From an uncultured delta proteobacterium (lineage in GTDB: Bacteria > Myxococcota_A > Bradymonadia > REDH01): a DNA stretch of 10,136 bases. The translations under genes were made by a program, and so were the position numbers. Under the pieces are notes generated by a model. That model was not told the DNA's origin, ran no database searches, and worked only from the letters and a program-made list of their open reading frames with translations. Position 1 is the stretch's first letter. Every line of letters begins with the position of its first letter. Shown here piece after piece: positions 1 to 6,851 of this stretch. The stretch covers positions 1 through 10,136 of the forward strand of contig CAIQPA010000274.1 in NCBI GenBank assembly GCA_903873545.1, written 5' to 3'.

Positions 1-216
1 ACCAACATCGTCGGCGACGGCGCGACGCCGCTCGGCGGGCTCTGCGACTCCGACAGCGACTGCACGCCGGAGGCGGAGCTCTGCTGGTCGTTTCAGGGTG
101 CCGCCGGCGGCAACAACATCTGCACGGTGAGCTGCAACAGCGATGCCGACTGCGATGCCAGCGTGCCTGGCACCATCTGCAACACCTTCCGGTTCGGCTC
201 GATCTGCCTGCCGTGA
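1..216 (+). CDS. 3' end of a Cys-rich secreted protein (partial)
   Basis: The reading frame is open from the first base and stops with TGA at 214-216, leaving the last 71 residues. The start lies outside the window. The fragment has eight cysteines at fragment residues 15, 21, 28, 41, 45, 51, 60 and 69, with the Asp/Ser-rich spacing motifs CDSDSDC and CNSDADC. An even number of regularly spaced cysteines with few charged residues suggests a disulfide-stabilised extracellular module. Similar short 'C-x-SD-x-DC' modules are common at the ends of secreted proteins and lipoproteins in Myxococcota and relatives. No catalytic motif is visible and no function can be assigned. It converges on the PNGase F-like gene with only 28 bp between the two stop codons. 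Confidence 0.75.
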   Translation, partial: TNIVGDGATPLGGLCDSDSDCTPEAELCWSFQGAAGGNNICTVSCNSDADCDASVPGTICNTFRFGSICLP

Positions 217-244
217 GCGGTGGCCGGGGCCGGCGGCTTGGCTG

Positions 245-1990
245 CTACTGGCCCGAACCCATCGCTACATACTCGACGATGTAGCTGGTGAGGTTGATGT
301 TCCCGGCTCCAGCGCTGGGGATGTCGGCGCCGAGGTAGGCGTCGTAGCGGACGGTTGCGGTGGAGCCCGCGGGAGCGATGGCAGTGACGTCGTTGCGGAA
401 GGGCTCGACCTGCTGGCCGGGGCACCAGCCGCCGCGGCCATACCACCAGGTGCCCCACTGGTTGGGCACAACGCCCTTGTCGATCTGCTTTGCACAGCCG
501 AGCTGGTCGCCGACCATGGGGTAGCCCTGCTCGAAGATGGTGCCGTTGACGGCGAAGAGGTGGTGGTGGTCGCAGAACTCGGCGCACTGCCCAAAGTCGG
601 CGCCGTGGCCGCTGATGATGGCGTAGAGTTCGGTGCGGACGGTGTCGGCGCCGATGGCGACCTGCACGGGCTCGCGGCCGTCGTTGTAGTTGGGACCGAA
701 GGCGCCGCCGGCGAAGAGCGAGGTGACGCGGGCGGGGCGGTAGCCCTTGCCGCGGCGCGAGAAACGGAGCGAGAGGTAGGTGGAGGTGGGCTGGGTGTTC
801 CACTCGGGGGCAAACTCCCAACGGAACTTCCGGAGGCCGCCGGCGAGGAGGTGGGCGATGGCGGGGGTCACATCGACGATGGCGCGACCCTCGCGGTGGT
901 AGCTGGTGATGAAGCGGGCGAGCTCCACGCGCTGGTCGTTCGCGTCGTAGATCCAGAGGTAGGCGAGGTAGTCCCAGGCTCCGCAGTTGCCGAACTCGAG
1001 GCCGTTCTGGTCGGGGCAGAGCGAGGTCACATCGACCTCGAGCGTGTCGTAGCTAGCGATGACCTCGGCGGAGGGGAGTTCGACCTCCTTGTCGTCGAAC
1101 TGCGCCAGCACCTCACCGTTGTAGAAGGGGACGACGAGGACATCTTCGGCATCGAGACGGGCTTGGAGCGCAGCCTCGTAGTTGAAGCGCTTGGCCTCGT
1201 TGGCGGCGTAGGCCATGTTGTCTTCGTAGGGCCAGCCGCCGGCGCTGTTGAGCGCAGCGGAGTAGCGCTCCACGTCGGCGATGGAGCCCATGCCGCGGAG
1301 CTTCTGGAAGCGGTCGATGGCAAAGCCATTGGAGCCGATGCCGTCGGCGGCCATCACGGTGTCGAGCCAGGTGGCGGTAGCTCCGCGACGGGTGCTGAGC
1401 ACATGGATGCGGTCGTACCAGGCGTTGTTCTGCGCGGTGGGAAGCGCGGCAAGCGCGGTCTCGACGGCAGAGGTCATGCGGGTGGTGTTGCCGCGCGCGC
1501 CGTTGTCGGAACCGGCGACCGAGACGAAGACGTAGTGCACGTTCTCCGGGGAGTTGGCGACCAGCGCACCGATGTCGGCATACCAGAGCGCGGTGTTGTC
1601 GAGCGAGGAGCGGACCAGGTTGTCCGGCAGGAAGATGAAGCTGGAGCAGCCGTCAAAGAGCTGGCTGAGCTGGAACTGTCGACCCGGCACCTCGCGCAGG
1701 CTGAGGTCGCCGGCGAGGGTGTTGCGGAGGGTGCCCGCCTCGGCGGTCTGCCAGGCGCGGCGGGGGAGGCCATCGGGGCAGGTGGTGGGCTCGGAGACAT
1801 CTGCAGAACCGTCGGTGTCGGCAGTGGACGTGTCTGCGGAGCCCTCGGTGTCGGCAATGGCTGTGTCTGAGGAGCCGGCCCCATCTTCAGCGGAGCCGGT
1901 GTCAGCTGGGTCAGGAGTCGCCTTGTCGCTGCTGCAGGCGGCGAACAGAAGGAGGGCCAGTGCGGCATGTCGGAGAGGATTCGGAATCAT
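245..1990 (-). CDS. PNGase F-like lipoprotein (peptide-N4-(N-acetyl-glucosaminyl)asparagine amidase)
   Basis: The 581-residue product should cleave the bond between Asn and the first GlcNAc of N-glycans, outside the cytoplasm. Residues 1-19 are a lipoprotein signal ending in LLFAAC (Cys19), followed by an Asp/Ser/Thr linker to about residue 70. Residues 90-290 look like an alpha/beta, possibly thioredoxin-like domain without CxxC. From about 310 the PNGase F fold is clear: CGAWD (Asp340, equivalent to catalytic Asp60 of Elizabethkingia PNGase F), RFITSY 359-364, KFRWE (Glu392, probably Glu118), CAEFC (Glu471, equivalent to Glu206) and GWCPG at 521-525. Cys pairs 325/336, 469/473 and 499/523 match the three disulfides of PNGase F. 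The family enzyme is about 314 residues, so the N-terminal half is extra. A GAGG lies 5 nt before the ATG. The gene is divergent from the peroxiredoxin run. Domain identity is strong; enzymatic activity is inferred. Confidence 0.9.
   Translation of the reverse strand: MIPNPLRHAALALLLFAACSSDKATPDPADTGSAEDGAGSSDTAIADTEGSADTSTADTDGSADVSEPTTCPDGLPRRAWQTAEAGTLRNTLAGDLSLREVPGRQFQLSQLFDGCSSFIFLPDNLVRSSLDNTALWYADIGALVANSPENVHYVFVSVAGSDNGARGNTTRMTSAVETALAALPTAQNNAWYDRIHVLSTRRGATATWLDTVMAADGIGSNGFAIDRFQKLRGMGSIADVERYSAALNSAGGWPYEDNMAYAANEAKRFNYEAALQARLDAEDVLVVPFYNGEVLAQFDDKEVELPSAEVIASYDTLEVDVTSLCPDQNGLEFGNCGAWDYLAYLWIYDANDQRVELARFITSYHREGRAIVDVTPAIAHLLAGGLRKFRWEFAPEWNTQPTSTYLSLRFSRRGKGYRPARVTSLFAGGAFGPNYNDGREPVQVAIGADTVRTELYAIISGHGADFGQCAEFCDHHHLFAVNGTIFEQGYPMVGDQLGCAKQIDKGVVPNQWGTWWYGRGGWCPGQQVEPFRNDVTAIAPAGSTATVRYDAYLGADIPSAGAGNINLTSYIVEYVAMGSGQ
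1797..1862 (-). repeat. Tandem 33-bp repeat encoding an 11-residue acidic linker
   Basis: Two imperfect 33-bp units lie head to tail in the linker of the PNGase F-like lipoprotein, and a degenerate third partial unit follows to about 1875. They encode the related peptides ADTEGSADTST and ADTDGSADVSE. The period is a multiple of three, so copy number could change without breaking the frame. The repeat lengthens a flexible, negatively charged tether between the lipid anchor and the folded domains. Confidence 0.7.
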
Positions 1991-2068
1991 TGCAACCTCG
2001 TGGAGAAATCAGCATCTAACCTATCACGGTGCCCACCGCGCTTCCACCTTCCTAACCTGAACTTCTCC
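1991..2068. promoter_or_regulatory. Divergent intergenic region between PNGase F-like gene and peroxiredoxin run
   Basis: These 78 bp separate two divergent start codons, so they should hold the promoters for both directions unless transcription starts further away. The minus-strand gene has a GAGG 5 nt before its ATG. The plus-strand gene has no obvious Shine-Dalgarno sequence. I could not find a convincing -35/-10 pair in either direction. A 7-bp perfect inverted repeat, TGGAGAA at 2001-2007 and TTCTCCA at 2063-2069, brackets the region and could be regulatory half-sites or chance. Confidence 0.35.
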
Positions 2069-2536
2069 ATGGCCAATCCTCTTCTCTCCGTTGGGCAGCC
2101 CGCCCCCGACTTCTCCCTGCTCACCGACACCGGCGCCGAGCTCTCGCTCGCGTCGCTCCGCGGCCAGGTTGTGGTGCTCTACTTCTACCCCAAGGACGAC
2201 ACCCCCGGCTGCACCCGTGAGGCCTGCGCCTTCGAGGCCCAATCGCCCGAGCTGAAGGGCGCAGTGGTGCTCGGAGTATCGGCCGACAGCGCTGCGAGCC
2301 ATGCGAAGTTTAAGGCCAAGTATGGCCTCAACTTCACGCTGCTGGTGGACAGCGGCAACAAGCTGTCGACCAGCTACGGCGTCTTCCGCGAGAAGGTGAT
2401 GTACGGCAAGAAGGTGACGGGCGTTGTCCGTTCGACCTTCCTCATCGACGGCGAGGGGACCCTTCGCCAGATCTGGGATGGCGTGAAGGTGGACGGCCAT
2501 GTGGACAAGGTGGCCGCGGCGGTCGCGGCCCTCTGA
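2069..2536 (+). CDS. bcp: Thioredoxin-dependent peroxiredoxin, Bcp/PrxQ type
   Basis: The 155-residue cytoplasmic protein reduces hydrogen peroxide and organic hydroperoxides using a peroxidatic cysteine, and is normally recycled by thioredoxin. The N-terminus has the peroxiredoxin pattern G-x-PAPDFSLLTD (residues 9-20). The active site DDTPGCTREACAF places the peroxidatic Cys at 48 and the resolving Cys at 53, the C-x4-C arrangement of E. coli Bcp. The late motif RSTFLIDGEG is also typical, and the length matches the family (about 150-160). The frame stays open upstream to 1967, but homology begins at the ATG at 2069, and the upstream part would overlap the divergent gene. No clear Shine-Dalgarno precedes this ATG. 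It is the first gene of a closely spaced run, with 8 nt to the next gene. Confidence 0.93.
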   Translation: MANPLLSVGQPAPDFSLLTDTGAELSLASLRGQVVVLYFYPKDDTPGCTREACAFEAQSPELKGAVVLGVSADSAASHAKFKAKYGLNFTLLVDSGNKLSTSYGVFREKVMYGKKVTGVVRSTFLIDGEGTLRQIWDGVKVDGHVDKVAAAVAAL

Positions 2537-2544
2537 GCGCTGTC

Positions 2545-3144
2545 GTGCGGCCCTTCGAGGTCCGAGCGGTCGTGAATCTTGGCGGCCCGCTCCGCCACCA
2601 GGAGCTTGAGCCGCTGCTCGAGGCCGGGCTCGATTCGGTCTGGTTGCGGGCGCACGAGTCGGACGACGACGCGATGCTGGAGGCGGAGCGCTGGTCGGCG
2701 CTGCTGCGGGAGCGGGGGATACCCTGCATCCGGAGCCTCGCACTCTGGAGCCCGGCCTGCGGCGACGGCCTCCACCTGCGCGGCAGCGACATCGCACCCT
2801 CCGGAGCGCAGGTCTGCTCCGTGTCGGTTCACAGCATCGCGGAGTTAGCGCGGGCCGAGGCCTACCCCGGCGCGGTGGCGCTCGTGTCGCCGGTCTTCGC
2901 TCCGACCTCCAAGCTCAGCGCGCTGCCGCCGATCGGGCTCGAGGGGCTGCAGGAGCTGACACTCCGGAGCAGGGTGCCCTGCATGGCGCTCGGCGGCATC
3001 GATGCGCATCGGCTCGATGGCTGTGAGGCGGCGGGCGCTGCGGGAGCGGCCATCCTCGGCGCGCTGCTGACGGAGACCGGTCGTGAGGCGCTCGTCACCT
3101 GGCTGCAGCAGCGGCGCGGCTCGGTTCGGTTGCCCTCGTCGTAA
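2545..3144 (+). CDS. ThiE/TenI family protein (thiamine phosphate synthase-like)
   Basis: The 199-residue protein matches the TIM-barrel family containing thiamine phosphate synthase (ThiE) and thiazole tautomerase (TenI). Visible motifs in order are VWLRAHESD (32-40, where ThiE has QLREK), GDGLHLRGSD (73-82), SVSVHS (92-97), SPVFAPTSK (115-123, the phosphate and substrate loop) and ALGGI (148-152), followed by GAAGAAILGALL. The QLREK position has lost the Gln and Lys that bind pyrimidine pyrophosphate in ThiE, while VHS matches the TenI His region. The protein may therefore be TenI-like or a divergent paralogue, not a true ThiE. The start is a GTG 8 nt after the bcp stop, with no strong Shine-Dalgarno. 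No other thiamine gene is in the window. Family is confident; exact reaction is not. Confidence 0.75.
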   Translation: MRPFEVRAVVNLGGPLRHQELEPLLEAGLDSVWLRAHESDDDAMLEAERWSALLRERGIPCIRSLALWSPACGDGLHLRGSDIAPSGAQVCSVSVHSIAELARAEAYPGAVALVSPVFAPTSKLSALPPIGLEGLQELTLRSRVPCMALGGIDAHRLDGCEAAGAAGAAILGALLTETGREALVTWLQQRRGSVRLPSS

Positions 3145-3164
3145 CAGTCGTGCAGACTCGGGCC

Positions 3165-4655
3165 ATGAACCCGACCCTCTCTCTCTGGCTCCGGCTGCTG
3201 GCCGGACCTGCCGCTGCGATCATCCTCTACCTCCTCTTCCCGGAGACCGTCGGGAGCGAAGCGACGGCACTCTCGGTATCGCATGAGGCGCGGCTCACAC
3301 TGGCCGCAGCGGTCTGGATGGGGTGCTGGTGGCTGCTCGAGCCGGTGCATGTCTCGATCACCGCGCTGCTGCCGCTGGTGCTCTTCCCGATGCTGGGGAT
3401 TGCCTCCATGAAGGCTGCGGCGGCGCCCTACGCGCAGGAGATGGTCTTCCTCTTTCTTGGCGGCTTTGTCATCGCGGAGGCGATGCGGCAGACGGGGCTT
3501 CACCACCGCGTTGCGAACTTCATTCTGGCGCGCGCAGGGCGTCGCATGGACCGGCTTGTGCTGGCGGTGATGGCCGCCACGGCGCTGATCAGCATGTGGG
3601 TCTCGAACGCTGCGACAGCCTCGATGATGCTTCCGGTCGCGCTCGGTCTGGTGCATACGGCCGAGCGGAGCGACGACATCGATGGTCGCGAATCAGCGGC
3701 CTTCGCGAGCTCGCTCACGATGGGTGTTGCCTACGCCGCTACCATCGGCGGACTCGCCACGATGCTCGGCACCGCGCCCAACGTCTTCGCGGCCGCCTAT
3801 CTGAGGGACGAACTCAACAGCAGCATCACCTTCGGGCAGTGGCTGATCTTCGGCGTCCCGCTGGCAGCGCTGTTTCTGCCCATAGCCTGGTGGGTGATCA
3901 CGCGAGGGGTCATCAAGGTAGCGCCCAAGCCCATCGCCGAGGTGCGGCGAGAGGTATTGACGGGCGACGCGGGTCAGCGGCTCACCATCGTGGTCTTTGC
4001 GACGGCGGTGGCGCTCTGGGTCTCCCGCCCCTTTGTGGCGGAGCTCAGCGTTGGCGGCAGCAAGCCCTTCGCAGCGATTTCCGACGGCTGGATCGCGATG
4101 GCTGCGGCGATGGCGCTCTGGACGATTCCCGTGGTGGCCGACAAAGACCGTGCGGGCCTCGCACGGCGCCGGCCGCTGCTTGATGGAGGTACCATCCGTA
4201 CGCTGCCGTGGGATGTGCTGCTCCTCTTCGGCGGAGGCTTCAGCCTCGCGGCCGCGCTCGATGCACACAAGGTCGGCGACCTGCTCGGTGCGGTGGCAGG
4301 GTCGTTTGCCGGTGCCCCCGCGCTGCTCGTGCTAACGGTCGTCGCAGCGCTCGTGATTGGCGTGGGCGAGTTCGCGAGCAACACAGCGATGACTGCAGCA
4401 GCGGTGCCGGTGATGGCAGGGCTGGCCGCAGGCCTGCACATGGACCCGGTCGCGCTCGTCATCACGACCACGCTGGCTGCAAGCTGTAGTTTTGCGATGC
4501 CCGTCGGCACGCCGCCCAACGCAATCGCATACGGCGCCGGCCGCTTCACGGTTGGCCAGATGGCCCGCGCCGGTCTGATCCTCGATACGGTGGGTGTGGT
4601 TCTGGTCGTTGCAGCGGCCTGGCTGCTCATCCCACTCGCCTTCACCTCGCCCTAG
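3165..4655 (+). CDS. DASS/SLC13 family sodium-coupled carboxylate symporter
   Basis: The 496-residue inner-membrane protein should import di- or tricarboxylates (succinate, malate, fumarate or citrate class) or possibly sulfate, driven by sodium. It has many hydrophobic segments and the paired inverted-repeat signatures of the family: SNAATASMMLP from residue 147, GTAPN at 202-206, FASNTAMTAAAVP around 403-415 and PVGTPPNAIAYGAG from 446, the SLC13 signature. The two SNT motifs form the carboxylate and sodium sites in VcINDY. Here the first reads SNA, so one Thr is missing. A GTG at 3150 in the same frame is an alternative start; I chose the ATG at 3165 as the common codon, but neither has a strong ribosome binding site. 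It lies 20 nt after the ThiE/TenI-like gene and 9 nt before the GH5 gene, suggesting co-transcription. Confidence 0.9.
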   Translation: MNPTLSLWLRLLAGPAAAIILYLLFPETVGSEATALSVSHEARLTLAAAVWMGCWWLLEPVHVSITALLPLVLFPMLGIASMKAAAAPYAQEMVFLFLGGFVIAEAMRQTGLHHRVANFILARAGRRMDRLVLAVMAATALISMWVSNAATASMMLPVALGLVHTAERSDDIDGRESAAFASSLTMGVAYAATIGGLATMLGTAPNVFAAAYLRDELNSSITFGQWLIFGVPLAALFLPIAWWVITRGVIKVAPKPIAEVRREVLTGDAGQRLTIVVFATAVALWVSRPFVAELSVGGSKPFAAISDGWIAMAAAMALWTIPVVADKDRAGLARRRPLLDGGTIRTLPWDVLLLFGGGFSLAAALDAHKVGDLLGAVAGSFAGAPALLVLTVVAALVIGVGEFASNTAMTAAAVPVMAGLAAGLHMDPVALVITTTLAASCSFAMPVGTPPNAIAYGAGRFTVGQMARAGLILDTVGVVLVVAAAWLLIPLAFTSP

Positions 4656-4664
4656 GTTTCTCTG

Positions 4665-6245
4665 ATGTCACGAACGCTCTCCCACGCCACGCTTCCGCTG
4701 TTGCTCGCCCTGCTCAGCGCCTGCAGTTCCGACTCCGCCGACACCTCTGATGCAGAGAGCCTCGACACCAGCGGGAGCGGAGCCACCGATATCGCCGACG
4801 GCTCTGCGGAGGGCTCGGCTGCCTTCTTGCCGCTGCAGCCGTGCGAGCTGACGGCGCCTCGCCTCGAGACACCGAAACTGACCATCGACGGTCGGCTCTT
4901 CCGCGACGCGCTCGGCAGACAGGTGCTCCTCCGCGGCGTCAACACCGGCGGCCGCTCCAAGACCGCGCCCTTCTTCCCCTTCCCGTTCGCAGAGTCGGGC
5001 CATCCGGGCCAAGAGGCAGCGCCAGCCTTCGCGCAGGCGGCGGAAACCTATGTGGCCCGCGTGGAGGCCTGGGGCATGAACACCGTTCGGCTGCCCATCA
5101 TCTGGGAGGCGGTCGAGCCGGCACGAGGCAGCTACGACTCAGCCTATCTGGCGCGGGTCCGGGAGCTGATCGAGGCGTTCGGTCGGCGCAACATCCGCGT
5201 CGTCGTTGACATGCACCAGGACCTCTTCGCCCGCGCCTACTGCGGCGATGGCGCGCCGGACTGGGCACTGGCATCACCGGTGCCGCCGAGGCCGGAGAAT
5301 GAGGCCTGTGAGGGCTGGTTCATGGGTTACATCAGTGACGAGACGGGGCTGGTCTTCCCCGCCTTCGACCGGTTCTGGCAGAATGGCGATGGCACCCGCG
5401 ACGCCTTCCGCGAGATGTGGACCGAGGTCGCAAGACAGCTCTGGCCTGTGGGAAATGTGGTTGGCTTCGAGATCTTCAATGAGCCCCACCCCGGCAGCGA
5501 CAACGAGGAGCGCTGGGGACGCGATGTGCTGACGCCCTTCTACACCGAGATCGCGGCCGCCATCCGCGAGGTGGCGCCCGGTGCACCTGTCTTCTTCGAC
5601 ACCAGCGGCACCGATGCGACCGACCAGACCTTCTTCGTCGAGCGGCCCGATGGAGGAAACATGGTCTGGGCGCCGCACTACTACGACCCCCGCGTTTTCC
5701 TTGGCATCCCCATCACGGAGAGCTTCTCTGCGATGCGGCCCGTCACCTTTCTGGAGGGGCAGGGGGAGCGCTGGCAGGTGCCGGTCTTCCTCGGTGAGTT
5801 CGGCGCCAAGTATGCCAATCCCAACACGCCGCTCTACCTGCGCAAAACCTACGACGCGCTCGACGCCTTCTCGATGCACTCCACCGCCTGGGAGTATTCG
5901 ACCGACAGCTTCGACTGGAACCTTGAGGGCTTCTCGCTGGTCGCGCCGGATGGCACCGAGCGGCCGGCCGCCGAAGAGCTAGTGAGGGTCTATCCCGCGG
6001 CGATTGCGGGCAACGGCGAGACCTTCACCTTCAGCAAGAGTGCGCGGGCCGCGTCGTTCGCTTGGAATGCGACCGCCGGTGGCATCACGGAGGTGGCGAT
6101 TCCGAGCCGGCTCTACCCGGGCGGCATCTCCGTAACGGCCGAACTGGAAACTGTTTGCGGCAGGTACGACGAGGGGCGCGGCCTCCTGCTGCTCCGTTCG
6201 GAGACTGCCGGCCCCCAGCAGCTGCGCATCGTACCTGCGCCCTAG
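4665..6245 (+). CDS. GH5 glycosidase lipoprotein, endoglycoceramidase-like
   Basis: The 526-residue product is a predicted surface or periplasmic lipoprotein. Its signal ends in LLSAC (Cys20) and is followed by a Ser/Asp/Gly/Thr linker to about residue 55. The GH5 barrel runs from about 70 to 430, with GVNTGGRSK (91-99), NTVRLPIIWEAVEP (139-152), DMHQD (182-186) with CGDGAPDWA just after, FEIFNEP with acid/base Glu273, APHYYDP (336-342) and FLGEFG with nucleophile Glu378. The DMHQD...GDGAP block and the C-terminal beta-sandwich (about 445-526) are typical of endoglycosylceramidases, which release the whole glycan from glycosphingolipids. A related beta-glucanase or other GH5 specificity cannot be excluded. 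It starts 9 nt after the transporter stop, with an AGG at that stop as the likely ribosome binding site, and is the last gene of the run. GH5 is certain; substrate is inferred. Confidence 0.88.
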   Translation: MSRTLSHATLPLLLALLSACSSDSADTSDAESLDTSGSGATDIADGSAEGSAAFLPLQPCELTAPRLETPKLTIDGRLFRDALGRQVLLRGVNTGGRSKTAPFFPFPFAESGHPGQEAAPAFAQAAETYVARVEAWGMNTVRLPIIWEAVEPARGSYDSAYLARVRELIEAFGRRNIRVVVDMHQDLFARAYCGDGAPDWALASPVPPRPENEACEGWFMGYISDETGLVFPAFDRFWQNGDGTRDAFREMWTEVARQLWPVGNVVGFEIFNEPHPGSDNEERWGRDVLTPFYTEIAAAIREVAPGAPVFFDTSGTDATDQTFFVERPDGGNMVWAPHYYDPRVFLGIPITESFSAMRPVTFLEGQGERWQVPVFLGEFGAKYANPNTPLYLRKTYDALDAFSMHSTAWEYSTDSFDWNLEGFSLVAPDGTERPAAEELVRVYPAAIAGNGETFTFSKSARAASFAWNATAGGITEVAIPSRLYPGGISVTAELETVCGRYDEGRGLLLLRSETAGPQQLRIVPAP

Positions 6246-6263
6246 CAACGGCAGATGCTGTCA

Positions 6264-6293
6264 GGCGATGCCCATGGCTGCTATGGCGTCGCC
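6264..6293 (+). terminator. Strong hairpin after the GH5 gene, candidate terminator without U-tract
   Basis: GGCGATGCC at 6264-6272 pairs with GGCGTCGCC at 6285-6293 over nine base pairs, one of them G-U. After a bulged C (6273), ATGG at 6274-6277 pairs with CTAT at 6281-6284 around a CTG loop. It lies 18 nt after the GH5 stop codon and 26 nt before the next start, where a terminator of the 2069-6245 run would be expected. No run of T follows, so it is not a canonical Rho-independent terminator; it could instead stabilise a 3' end. Confidence 0.45.
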
Positions 6294-6319
6294 GCCCAAT
6301 AGAAACCCACGAGGCCGGC

Positions 6320-6850
6320 ATGAAGTTCGTCATCCAAGACACCATCCCCTACCCGGTTGAGCAGGTCTACGAGGTGCAGCGCGAGCGGCTCTCGGAGCTG
6401 GCTCCCTACCTCTCGAATGTCGACTCCATCATCGTGAAGGAGCGGCGGGATGAGCCGGGCAAGGTGCATTTCGTCAACCTCTGGAACGCACGCGCGGGCG
6501 AGATTCCGACGGCGGTGAAGGCCTTCGTGAAGCCGGAGATGTTCCGCTGGACCGACCACGCGACCTGGTTCCTCGAAGACCAGAGCTGCGACTGGCGGAC
6601 GGTGCTCGGCTTTCTGCCGGAGGCCATCATCTGCCACGGTCACAACACCTGGCGAGCGAAGGGGTCACATACGGAGGTGACCATCAACGGCGAAATCGTC
6701 GTTCACGCCGACAAGATCGGGGTGCCGCGGCTGCTGGCCAAGAGCGCGAGCGACGCCGTAGAGAAGCTGGTCATCCGGACGATCGAGCCCAACCTGCGCA
6801 AGACCAACGAGGGTGTGACGGCCTTCATCCGCAAGCAGCAGGGCGGCTGA
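6320..6850 (+). CDS. SRPBCC/START-fold protein of unknown function
   Basis: The 176-residue protein has no signal peptide or membrane segment and should be cytoplasmic. Its layout fits the SRPBCC (Bet v 1/START/polyketide cyclase) ligand-binding fold: an opening strand and helix 'FVIQDTIPYPVEQVYEVQRERL' in outline (residues 3-24), alternating strands through the middle, with motifs FVKPEMFRWTDHATWFLED (69-87) and HTEVTINGEIVVH (117-129), and a long amphipathic C-terminal helix (about 135-172). The start ATG at 6320 has a GAGG 5 nt upstream. The frame is open further upstream to 6062, but that part overlaps the GH5 gene and is not credible. The chorismate mutase gene follows after 1 nt, so the two are probably co-transcribed and perhaps translationally coupled. 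I do not recognise a specific subfamily, so the ligand is unknown. Confidence 0.75.
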   Translation: MKFVIQDTIPYPVEQVYEVQRERLSELAPYLSNVDSIIVKERRDEPGKVHFVNLWNARAGEIPTAVKAFVKPEMFRWTDHATWFLEDQSCDWRTVLGFLPEAIICHGHNTWRAKGSHTEVTINGEIVVHADKIGVPRLLAKSASDAVEKLVIRTIEPNLRKTNEGVTAFIRKQQGG

Positions 6851-6851
6851 G

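Noticed and set aside
217..244. GC-rich near-palindrome (GCCGGGGCCGGC) between the convergent stops
   Set aside because: Only a four-base-pair stem with no T-run; likely chance in GC-rich DNA.
143..1870. 575-residue open frame on the plus strand
   Set aside because: It is antisense to the PNGase F-like gene, whose conserved motifs fix the minus strand as coding. Its Val/Gly/Glu-rich composition is typical of a GC-rich shadow frame.
1967..2068. N-terminal extension of the peroxiredoxin
   Set aside because: It would overlap the divergent lipoprotein gene, adds residues with no family similarity, and gives a protein longer than Bcp.
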